A stretch of 9,270 nucleotides of DNA. It comes from an uncultured Bacteroidota bacterium (GTDB lineage Bacteria; Bacteroidota; Bacteroidia; 2-12-FULL-35-15). The stretch lies in NCBI GenBank assembly GCA_903881065.1, contig CAIRRW010000323.1, positions 1 to 9,270 of the forward strand. The letters are read 5' to 3'. Below are positions 1-7,262 of the stretch, piece by piece; positions within the stretch are counted from its first letter, which is position 1; the number at the start of each line of letters is the position of its first letter. The notes under the pieces were generated by a model. It saw only the letters and a program-made list of their open reading frames with translations, did no database searches and was not told the origin of the DNA. The position numbers were made by a program, and so were the translations under genes.

Positions 1-5
1 AGATA

Positions 6-3000
6 ATGAATACAACCAAATTACTTTTTGCTCTGTTATTTATTATCCTCATTTCCGCTAAAGCAAATGCACAGGTAATTGATAATTTTACTGATGGAAA
101 CATTACTGCCAATCCCGCGTGGGCTGGTGATAGTGCGCAGTTTATGGTTAACGCAGCATTTCAGTTGCAAACAAATAATACCATTGCCGGTGCCAGTTAT
201 CTTTCCACGCCGAGTTATACTTCATCATTAAATAATACGGAATGGAGTTTTTATATCAAGCAAGCTTTCGCACCATCATCAAGCAATTATGGAAGAGTAT
301 ATTTGGTATCTAGTGTAGCAAATTTAGAAGGTGCTTTAAATGGATATTACCTGCAATTTGGCGAAGCATTAAGTAATGATGCGGTTGAATTGTTTCGCCA
401 GACCGGAACAACAAGCACTTCCGTATGTCGCGGTGTTAATGGGCAAATAGCAGCTTTGTTTGCTATAGGTGTTCGTGTAACACGCGATGCCGCAGGCATC
501 TGGAAATTATATGTTGACCTCACCGGCGGAACGTCCTATGGCTTGGAAGCTACAGGAGCCGACAATACTTACACAACATCCAATTATTTTGGTGTTGCCA
601 CCGTTTATACTTCCAGTAACGGACATAATTTTTACTTCGATAATTTCTATAACGGACCAATTATTATTGATATTACACCGCCAGCTATTGTTTCTTCATC
701 CATTATTTCTTCCACTCAATTAGATATTTTATTTGATGAAGCAGTTGATTCCATTAGTGGAAAAACCCTTTCAAATTATAGCGCAAACAATGGCTTGGGA
801 AATCCTACTATTGCAATTCGTGATGGAGTGAATTATAGTATGGTGCATTTAACCTTCGCAACTTCCTTTACCAATGGGCTGTTGAATACATTAACTGTCT
901 CCAACATTCAGGATTTATCTGCTAATGTAATGTTAACAGCCAACACCAATTTCACATATATTGTTGCTCCTACAGCAGCATTCAAAGATATTATCATCAA
1001 TGAAATTATGGCTGACCCTACGCCGCAAGTCAATTGTCCTGCTGTCGAATTTATTGAATTGTATAACAGAAGTACCAGCAATTATAACTTATCCGGCTGG
1101 AAGTTTACCGATAATGTTTCCACGGCAACGCTTGGTAATGTTATGCTTTCAGCCAATCAGTATTTAATAATTTGCAATACGGCTGATACTGCTTTGTTTA
1201 TCGGATATGGAAATTATATGGGAGTAAGCAGTTTTCCTTCATTAAATAATTCGAGTGACCATCTGTATATAAAAGATAATACCCTTGCATATATTGATTC
1301 GGTTATCTATTCTGATACTTGGTATCAGGATGCTGTGAAGAAAAATGGCGGTTGGACGTTGGAATTAATTAATCCAAATGCTTCTGGTAATTGCCCTGTA
1401 TCCAGCAACTGGATAGTTTCTGCTAATAGTAATGGAGGAACTCCCGGTTTTCAAAACAGTGTTTATTCAATTCTTGCAGATACCACACACCCTATTATTA
1501 CAGGTGTTTCCGTTATTGATTCTATTCATATAACTATTTGTTTCTCCAAACCTATTGATGCTACTGCCATTTCCGCTGCTTCCAATTATACTATCAATAG
1601 CGGAATTGGAGCAGCAATAGCAGACACCGTAAATTCTACTTTTACTTGTGTATATCTCACTCTGAGTAATTCATTAACTAATTCCTCCACCTATATTATT
1701 ACATTAACTAATATTAGTGATTGCGTCGGAAATTCTTTATTAATAGATACTGTAAGCGTTTCGTTTTATAAAGTAAAGCCTTTTGATGTGGTAATAAATG
1801 AAATTATGGCTGACCCTGATCCTCCTGTAAACATACTGCCAAATTATGAATACGTTGAATTGTACAACAGAACGTTGTTTCCAATCAATCTTAATAACTG
1901 GACTTTTACATCAGGAACTACCACCCGAACTATTATAAATGCAACCATCGCACCTCACGGATATATGGTGCTTACCACACCTGCGGCAGTGCCTTTCTTC
2001 TTTTCAAACATAAATATTAATGGTATTATCAGCTTTCCAACTCTTAATAATACCGGGCAGACGCTTATATTAAAATCTGCTGATGGCGCTGTAATATCAA
2101 CAGTTACCTATACCGATAGCTGGTATCAGAATACCTATAAAAAGAATGGCGGCTGGAGCCTTGAACAAATTGATCCGAATAATCCATGTGCCGGAATGAG
2201 CAACTGGCGGGCATCTGTAAGTGCTGCAGGCGGAACACCTGGAACGAGAAATTCTATTGACGCGGTAAATATTGATAACACGCCACCACAAATAATACGC
2301 GCTTCTGTAACTTCTGCTGATACTATTCTGCTATATTTCAACGAACCGATTGATAGCTCAACTATGCTGAATCCTGTTATCTATACTATTAATAATGGTA
2401 TTGGTAATCCAATTCAAATAAAACCAATTGCTCCTGATTTTAGTTCAGTACAGCTGGCATTACCAACAAATTTGCAAATAGGAATAATTTATACTATTAC
2501 TGTAAACAATCTAGTTACCGATTGCGTTGGAAATCCGTTGGGTCTTTATAATACAGCACGTTTTGCTCTGCCCGAACAGGCAATGCCAAATGATATTGTA
2601 ATTAATGAAATACTTGCCGACCCAAATAATGGCGGAGTTGATTACGTTGAAATATATAACCGTTCACTAAAAGTAATAGATTTAAAAACAATTACTCTTT
2701 CAGAATTTGATACTGTAAGTAATTTTATCACAAGCCCAAAAGTCATTACTAGTCAAGGCTATTTAATCTTTCCAACTGATTATATATTATTAAGTGCGAA
2801 TGGCAATGCGGTTAAAAGTCAATACAACACAACTAATCCAACTGGGTTTATTGATTTAGCAAGTATGATTACAATGAACATTGCAAGCGGAACAGTATGC
2901 CTATCCACAACTACCGATATCATCGATAATTTTACCTATAATACCGATATGCAGTTTGCGCTGCTCAATATTACCAAAGGAGTTTCATTGGAGCGTATTG

Positions 3001-3428
3001 ATTTTAATCGCCCAACAAAGGACCGTACTAACTGGCATTCTGCAGCTCAGGACATAGGTTTCGGAACACCCGGTTATAAGAATTCGCAATACAAAAGTGC
3101 AGGCGAAACGGACAATGCAATCGAAATTACTCCTGAAATATTTTCACCGGATGATGACGGATATAATGATATTGTAAATATTAATTACCATTTCGACAAC
3201 CCCGGATATGTTGCCAATATTAATATCTACGATAGCAAAGGAAGTCTAGTAAAACACTTGATTCAGAATGAACTGATAGGTATCAAAGGGACATTCAGTT
3301 GGGATGGAATAAATGATGAGCGGGAGAAATCACGAATAGGTATTTACATAATTTACTTCGAAGTATTTGATTTGTCAGGTACTGTAAAGCATTATAAAAA
3401 GACGTGTGTATTGGGAGGGAAGTTGTAA
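6..3428 (+). CDS. Secreted multidomain lamin-tail-domain (LTD) protein with Ig-like modules and C-terminal sorting-type domain
   Basis: Seen: residues 1-22 form a signal peptide (NTTK, a hydrophobic LLFALLFIILIS core, then ANA before Q23). Residues ~23-220 are beta-rich and resemble a concanavalin/laminin-G-like jelly roll; this call is weak. Three Ig-like (SbsA-type) domains follow at about 222-322, 492-588 and 757-857, sharing ILFDEAVD / ICFSKPID / LYFNEPID and NxGIGxP signatures. Each precedes an LTD at about 326-485, 593-750 and 861-1029, opening with INEIMADP (331, 597) or INEILADP (866) and closing with GTPG. The C-terminus (~1036-1140) contains SPDDDGYND (1047-1055), a likely calcium loop, then FSWDGIND, resembling FlgD-Ig/CHU_C domains of Bacteroidota. 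Family knowledge: LTDs are adhesive or scaffold folds, often in exported proteins, and such C-termini commonly accompany type IX secretion or surface attachment. No catalytic motif is visible, so a surface-structural or adhesive role is inference. The start is supported by the signal peptide; only five bases precede it, so its promoter lies outside the window. Confidence 0.88.
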   Translation: MNTTKLLFALLFIILISAKANAQVIDNFTDGNITANPAWAGDSAQFMVNAAFQLQTNNTIAGASYLSTPSYTSSLNNTEWSFYIKQAFAPSSSNYGRVYLVSSVANLEGALNGYYLQFGEALSNDAVELFRQTGTTSTSVCRGVNGQIAALFAIGVRVTRDAAGIWKLYVDLTGGTSYGLEATGADNTYTTSNYFGVATVYTSSNGHNFYFDNFYNGPIIIDITPPAIVSSSIISSTQLDILFDEAVDSISGKTLSNYSANNGLGNPTIAIRDGVNYSMVHLTFATSFTNGLLNTLTVSNIQDLSANVMLTANTNFTYIVAPTAAFKDIIINEIMADPTPQVNCPAVEFIELYNRSTSNYNLSGWKFTDNVSTATLGNVMLSANQYLIICNTADTALFIGYGNYMGVSSFPSLNNSSDHLYIKDNTLAYIDSVIYSDTWYQDAVKKNGGWTLELINPNASGNCPVSSNWIVSANSNGGTPGFQNSVYSILADTTHPIITGVSVIDSIHITICFSKPIDATAISAASNYTINSGIGAAIADTVNSTFTCVYLTLSNSLTNSSTYIITLTNISDCVGNSLLIDTVSVSFYKVKPFDVVINEIMADPDPPVNILPNYEYVELYNRTLFPINLNNWTFTSGTTTRTIINATIAPHGYMVLTTPAAVPFFFSNININGIISFPTLNNTGQTLILKSADGAVISTVTYTDSWYQNTYKKNGGWSLEQIDPNNPCAGMSNWRASVSAAGGTPGTRNSIDAVNIDNTPPQIIRASVTSADTILLYFNEPIDSSTMLNPVIYTINNGIGNPIQIKPIAPDFSSVQLALPTNLQIGIIYTITVNNLVTDCVGNPLGLYNTARFALPEQAMPNDIVINEILADPNNGGVDYVEIYNRSLKVIDLKTITLSEFDTVSNFITSPKVITSQGYLIFPTDYILLSANGNAVKSQYNTTNPTGFIDLASMITMNIASGTVCLSTTTDIIDNFTYNTDMQFALLNITKGVSLERIDFNRPTKDRTNWHSAAQDIGFGTPGYKNSQYKSAGETDNAIEITPEIFSPDDDGYNDIVNINYHFDNPGYVANINIYDSKGSLVKHLIQNELIGIKGTFSWDGINDEREKSRIGIYIIYFEVFDLSGTVKHYKKTCVLGGKL
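669..3092 (+). repeat. Three in-gene Ig-like + LTD modules, about 265-270 codons each
   Basis: Within the first gene the Ig-like/LTD pair occurs three times. The INEI(M/L)ADP motif recurs at residues 331, 597 and 866, a pitch of 266 and 269 residues. Copies 1 and 2 are closest: both carry WYQ plus KKNGGW (W439/445-450 and W706/712-717), and the DNA coding NEIMADP is identical over 21 bases (999-1019 and 1797-1817). Copy 3 is more divergent and lacks the KKNGGW block. This pattern fits tandem duplication of a two-domain unit, with copies 1 and 2 duplicated more recently or conserved more strongly. Confidence 0.8.
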
Positions 3429-3560
3429 CAAGTAGATATCTCAACTCTATTTCTCTTATTAGAGCCATTGAATAAGTCTCCTCGACAATTCACAAATAAT
3501 TAGCAAGTGTATTCCATTCATTATTTTCTTTACATTTGATACCTGATAAAATTTTATAAA
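3429..3560. other. Intergenic spacer between the LTD protein gene and the M16 peptidase gene
   Basis: These 132 bp hold no credible ORF. The only hairpin noticed near the upstream stop is a 4-bp CTCT/AGAG stem (3453-3464), too weak to call a terminator. The downstream end carries the TAnnTTTG box listed separately, which suggests the peptidase gene is transcribed on its own. Confidence 0.5.
3531..3538 (+). promoter_or_regulatory. Candidate Bacteroidota -7 element (TACATTTG) for the M16 peptidase gene
   Basis: TACATTTG matches the TAnnTTTG consensus exactly and ends 22 nt before the ATG at 3561. No clear TTG/TTTG -33 element stands at the usual 17-23 bp spacing; the nearest approximation is GTG at 3507-3509. 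The call rests on the -7 box and its position. Confidence 0.5.
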
Positions 3561-6515
3561 ATGAAAATAAAAAATATTCTTTCGGCAGCAATAGTAGTTG
3601 CTGTTGCCACAACCGGTTTTGCACAAACCAAAATGGTTGAAAAAATAACACGCAAAGGCAGCGAACTTGTTATCCCTTACGAAAAATATGTATTGAGCAA
3701 TGGCTTGACAGTAGTGGTTCACGAAGACCATTCGGACCCTGTAGTATATGTTGATGTTACGTATCACGTAGGCTCAGTGCGCGAACAGGAAGGACGTTCG
3801 GGCTTCGCACATTTTTTCGAACACATGATGTTCGAAGGTTCGGAGCATGTAGGAAAAGGAAAACATTTTAAAGTATTAACCGAAGCTGGCGGCACGCTGA
3901 ATGGCTCTACCAATACCGACAGGACTAATTATTTCGAGATAGTGCCGAGCAATCAACTGGAAACTGCACTGTGGCTCGAGAGCGATAGAATGGGCTTTCT
4001 GCTTGATTCGGTAACTCAGGAAAAGTTCGAGAATCAACGCTCGACAGTGAAGAACGAACGCGGACAAAACTATGATAACCGCCCCTATGGCTTGGTTGGT
4101 GAAAAAGTTAGTGCTGCATTATATCCGCCGTCAAATCCTTACTCGTGGCTAACCATTGGTTATATTGAGGATTTGAACAGAGTAGATGTAAATGATTTAA
4201 AGAAATTCTTTTTGCGCTGGTATGGTCCCAACAATGCAACGCTGACAATAGCAGGCGATGTGAACACTGCAGAAGTAATAAAAGCTGCCGAAAAATACTT
4301 TGGTGCTATTCCTCAGTGCCCAAAGGTTTCTCCGCAAACACTTGCGCCTGTTACCATAGAAAGCGACCGTTATATTTCTTACGAAGACAATATCCGTGCT
4401 CCCGAAGTTATTATTACATGGCCGGGTGTGGCGCAATACAGCAAAGACGAGGCTCCGCTTGATGTGCTTGCAGATATTTTATCGGGCAGTAAGTCGTCTA
4501 TCTTTTACCAGAACTTTATTAAGTCGGAGTTGGCACAAACAGCGAGAGCAGATAATTCCACTTCCGAATTGGTTGGCGATTTCAGCATTACCGTTCGTGC
4601 TTTCCCTGATAAGAAGCTGTCGGCAATGGATTCGCTGATACGGGTTTCTCTTTCTCAGTTCGAGAAACGCGGAGTTACTGATAATGATTTGAAAAAGTTT
4701 AAAGCCGGTTTCGAAACCAATATGGTTAATTCGCTTACAAGTGTGCAAGGGAAAGGCAGGATGCTTGCGGCTTTCCAGACGTACACAGGAAATCCAGATT
4801 ACATTGTGAAACAAGTTGAAGCATATAATAAAGTTACAAAAGAAGATGTATGGCGCGTGTATAACCAGTATATCAAGGATAAGAAGGCTGTTGTGTTATC
4901 GGTTTATCCTAAAGGGAAAATAAATCTTGCGAAGCCTGACAACTATAAAGCACCGGTCCGCAATACAAATGCGGTGGAAGGAGCCGAATATAAAAACCTT
5001 GTTTATCACAAGGCAACGGATAATTTCGACAGAAGCAAACAGCCTGTTGCCGGGCCTGCAAGCCCTGTTAAAGTTCCTGAATACTGGACGATGAACTACC
5101 CGAACGGAATAAAACTTATCGGTACCAAAAGCGATGAGGTGCCTTCTGTCACCATACAATTGACAGTTGAAGCAGGGCATCGTTATGAAAATAAAAGTCA
5201 GTCGGGTATATCCAATCTATTAACCAGTCTGATGAGCGAATCCACCACAAAACATTCTGCGGAAGCTATATCCGAAAAGCTGGATATGCTTGGGAGCAGC
5301 GTAAACGTTAGTAATAACGGTCAGGATATTGTTGTTTCTATTTCTTCATTGACAAAAAATATCGATTCTACTTTAGCTATCGCGAAGGAAATTATCTTCA
5401 GTCCTAAATTTGCACAGGATGAATTCGACAGAGTTAAAAAGCAAAGGCTGGAGTCGATTGCCAATCAGGTAACACAGGCTACAACTATTGCAAACAATGT
5501 GTATTCCAGATTGCTCTATGGTAACGATAACATAATGAGTACATCAACTATGGGAACAAAAGAAACTGTTACCAAACTTACTTTGGAAGATGTGAAAAAA
5601 TATTATCAGGATAACTTTTCGCCAACCATAGCATCCATAGTTGTTGTAGGCGATATTAATCAGAATGATGCTTCTGCTAAATTATCTTTCTTTAAAGAAT
5701 GGAAAGGAAATAAGATTGAGCATGCCGCTGAACCTCACTTGCCTGCTATCGAAAAGACCAAAATATATTTTGTAAACAAAGACAAAGCACCTCAATCCGA
5801 AATAAGAATAGGGTACATGGCAATGCCGTATGATGCGCTTGGCGAGTATTACAGAGCATCCATCATGAATTATATTTTAGGTGGAGCGTTCAACAGTCAT
5901 ATAAATATGAATCTGCGTGAAGCAAAAGGCTGGACGTATGGAGCCCGCTCAGGATTTACCGGAAATAAATATGTTGGTCCTTTCACCGCAAGCGCAGGAG
6001 TGAGAGGCAATGCAACAGACAGTTCGGTTGTTGAGTTTATGAAGGAAATAAAAAACTATTCGTTGAAAGGTATCACAGAAGAAGAGTTGAAGTTTACCAA
6101 AAACTCAATAGCTCAAAGCGATGCCTTAAAATATGAAACACCTATGCAAAAGGCAGGATTCATTAAGCGTTTAATGGATTATAATCTGGATAAATCTTAT
6201 GTAGATAAACAAAATGAGATATTAAAAGCGATTACAAAAGACGAGATAAATGCAATTGCAAAACATAGATTGCCTTATGATAATATGGTAATTCTTGTGG
6301 TTGGCGACAAATCGAAGACATACGAAGGCTTGACCAAATTAGGGTATGATGTTGTAGAACTCGATGCTGACGGAAACCTTGCAAATGCTGATGGAAACAA
6401 GGCAGAAGGTAAAAAACAGGATGACACTAAAAAGCCGGATGCTGCAACCCCACCGGCTCAAAACAAAAACGGTTTGGGGCAGCCAATGAAAACTGATAAA
6501 ATAGAAAGAAAGTAA
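3561..6515 (+). CDS. Exported M16 family zinc metallopeptidase (pitrilysin/insulysin-like), two-lobed
   Basis: Predicted to cleave peptides in the periplasm or at the outer membrane. Seen: a signal peptide at residues 1-21 (MKIKN, hydrophobic stretch, GFA before Q22) with no lipobox. The N-terminal lobe has the inverted zinc motif HFFEH (H84, E87 catalytic, H88) in GFAHFFEHMMFEG, and E166 in VKNER as the likely third zinc ligand. The C-terminal lobe starts near residue 507 (EYWTMNYPNG). The position aligned with HxxEH reads N552-LLT-S556, so it cannot bind zinc. This lobe keeps R786 and Y793 in NLREAKGWTYG, an R-x6-Y pair matching the substrate-binding Arg/Tyr of insulysin-type enzymes. Family knowledge: M16 enzymes pair one active and one inactive lobe into a clamshell; fused forms of roughly 900-1000 residues are usual, so 984 is full length. 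The last ~50 residues (from about 934) are a charged Asn/Lys/Asp/Pro-rich tail outside the fold. It appears monocistronic, with its own -7 box. Substrate is unknown. Confidence 0.95.
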   Translation: MKIKNILSAAIVVAVATTGFAQTKMVEKITRKGSELVIPYEKYVLSNGLTVVVHEDHSDPVVYVDVTYHVGSVREQEGRSGFAHFFEHMMFEGSEHVGKGKHFKVLTEAGGTLNGSTNTDRTNYFEIVPSNQLETALWLESDRMGFLLDSVTQEKFENQRSTVKNERGQNYDNRPYGLVGEKVSAALYPPSNPYSWLTIGYIEDLNRVDVNDLKKFFLRWYGPNNATLTIAGDVNTAEVIKAAEKYFGAIPQCPKVSPQTLAPVTIESDRYISYEDNIRAPEVIITWPGVAQYSKDEAPLDVLADILSGSKSSIFYQNFIKSELAQTARADNSTSELVGDFSITVRAFPDKKLSAMDSLIRVSLSQFEKRGVTDNDLKKFKAGFETNMVNSLTSVQGKGRMLAAFQTYTGNPDYIVKQVEAYNKVTKEDVWRVYNQYIKDKKAVVLSVYPKGKINLAKPDNYKAPVRNTNAVEGAEYKNLVYHKATDNFDRSKQPVAGPASPVKVPEYWTMNYPNGIKLIGTKSDEVPSVTIQLTVEAGHRYENKSQSGISNLLTSLMSESTTKHSAEAISEKLDMLGSSVNVSNNGQDIVVSISSLTKNIDSTLAIAKEIIFSPKFAQDEFDRVKKQRLESIANQVTQATTIANNVYSRLLYGNDNIMSTSTMGTKETVTKLTLEDVKKYYQDNFSPTIASIVVVGDINQNDASAKLSFFKEWKGNKIEHAAEPHLPAIEKTKIYFVNKDKAPQSEIRIGYMAMPYDALGEYYRASIMNYILGGAFNSHINMNLREAKGWTYGARSGFTGNKYVGPFTASAGVRGNATDSSVVEFMKEIKNYSLKGITEEELKFTKNSIAQSDALKYETPMQKAGFIKRLMDYNLDKSYVDKQNEILKAITKDEINAIAKHRLPYDNMVILVVGDKSKTYEGLTKLGYDVVELDADGNLANADGNKAEGKKQDDTKKPDAATPPAQNKNGLGQPMKTDKIERK

Positions 6516-6522
6516 TATTAAT

Positions 6523-6559
6523 AGTATGAGTCGGGATAAAGATTATCTCAGCTCATACT
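6523..6559. terminator. Long imperfect hairpin between convergent genes; candidate bidirectional terminator
   Basis: AGTATGAG (6523-6530) and CTCATACT (6552-6559) are perfect 8-bp inverted arms. Inside them GATAA (6535-6539) pairs with TTATC (6543-6547) around a 3-nt loop, with G-C, G-U and U-G pairs and one C/A mismatch bridging the two stems. The structure begins 7 nt after the peptidase stop codon, and its right half covers the trmB stop (6543-6545) and last codons. T-tracts on both sides are poor (TTTAAAT on +, ATTAATATT on -). Its role as a terminator is therefore inferred from position and stem length, not from a canonical intrinsic-terminator shape. Confidence 0.55.
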
Positions 6560-7217
6560 TTAAATAGCATATCTTAAATCCTTTTTCCGAAAACTTCTTT
6601 TCGTAATAGGTACGGATGGATGTAAGCGCTTCGTCCCTCAAACATACATCTGCATACAAATCATTGGTGGAGTCAAGAATCTTGAAATTGTTTTCTAAAG
6701 CCACTTCTTTGGAGTATTCATAAAAGGGTTCGCTGTCGGTCTTTAAATTAATTATTCCGCCGTCTTTCATTATTTTTTTATAACGGTTTACAAACATCAT
6801 GTTCGTTAACCGTTTCCGTTCACGGGTTTGCTGAGGCTGTGGGTCGGGGAAAGTAATCCATATTTCGGATATTTCATCTGCAGCAAAACAAGCTTCAATA
6901 AAATCAATACGTGTACGGACAAAGGCAACATTGTTCATCTTATTGTCAATAGCTGCTTTGGCTCCCGTATGAATCCGATTGCCTTTTATGTCCACTCCGA
7001 TAAAATTCCTGTCAGGATACCGTTGCGCCAAACCGACAGTATATTCCCCCTTTCCGCAACCCAACTCCAATACTATAGGATTGTTATTTTTGAAATACTC
7101 TTTGTGCCAGCAGCCTTTCAAAGGCAAACCTTTTTCCCTGCTTTCCTCGAAAGACATAAAAAAACAATTAGCGAAGGAACTAACTTCTGCAAACTTCTTT
7201 AATTTTCTCTTTGCCAT
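6543..7217 (-). CDS. trmB: tRNA (guanine-N7-)-methyltransferase, TrmB
   Basis: Transfers a methyl group from S-adenosylmethionine to N7 of G46 in the variable loop of tRNAs; cytoplasmic. Seen in the 224-residue product: class I methyltransferase motif I ELGCGKGEY (51-59), motif II GVDIKGNR (74-81), the family hallmark FPDPQPQ (123-129) with R136-L137 after it, LKTDSEPFYEY (158-168), and the C-terminal T-x-YE-x-K segment (203-208). Length is normal for the family. The N-terminus is rich in Lys (MAKRKLKKFAEV), and the ATG at 7215-7217 places the fold at its usual distance. In many TrmB proteins the hallmark reads FPDPWPK; here Trp/Lys are Gln/Gln, a variant I associate with Bacteroidota members and do not take as loss of function. 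The gene is convergent with the M16 gene (27 nt between stop codons) and divergent from the glycosyltransferase gene. Confidence 0.96.
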   Translation of the reverse strand: MAKRKLKKFAEVSSFANCFFMSFEESREKGLPLKGCWHKEYFKNNNPIVLELGCGKGEYTVGLAQRYPDRNFIGVDIKGNRIHTGAKAAIDNKMNNVAFVRTRIDFIEACFAADEISEIWITFPDPQPQQTRERKRLTNMMFVNRYKKIMKDGGIINLKTDSEPFYEYSKEVALENNFKILDSTNDLYADVCLRDEALTSIRTYYEKKFSEKGFKICYLKYELR

Positions 7218-7262
7218 TTAATGCCTTGGTTTATATTCTTATTTTTACAAAAATAAAAATTA
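7218..7262. promoter_or_regulatory. Divergent promoter region between trmB and the glycosyltransferase gene
   Basis: Only 45 bp separate the two start codons. At 7240-7255 lies a 16-bp inverted repeat with 7-bp arms TATTTTT / AAAAATA around a central AC. Read on the minus strand it contains TATTTTTG (7255-7248), an exact TAnnTTTG -7 element ending 30 nt before the trmB ATG. A TTG core on the minus strand (7277-7275) sits 19 bp upstream of it, good spacing for a -33 element, and lies inside codon 5 of the glycosyltransferase gene. On the plus strand TATTTTTA (7240-7247) is one mismatch from the -7 consensus, 15 nt before the glycosyltransferase ATG, without a well-spaced -33. The trmB promoter is the better supported of the two. 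Confidence 0.55.

Noticed and set aside
3453..3464. CTCT/AGAG mini-hairpin after the LTD protein gene
   Set aside because: The stem is only 4 bp, with no following T-tract; not enough to call a terminator.
3459..3767. Minus-strand ORF of 102 codons overlapping the peptidase gene start
   Set aside because: It lies opposite the signal peptide and first domain of a clear M16 gene, has Cys/Tyr/Phe-rich, unrecognisable sequence, and covers the promoter box of that gene; it is a frame shadow.
4479..4814. Minus-strand ORF of 111 codons inside the M16 gene
   Set aside because: It is fully inside a conserved coding region on the other strand, with no family motifs and no promoter box.
6828..7221. 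Plus-strand ORFs opposite trmB
   Set aside because: They are antisense to the TrmB catalytic motifs and have no recognisable domain of their own.
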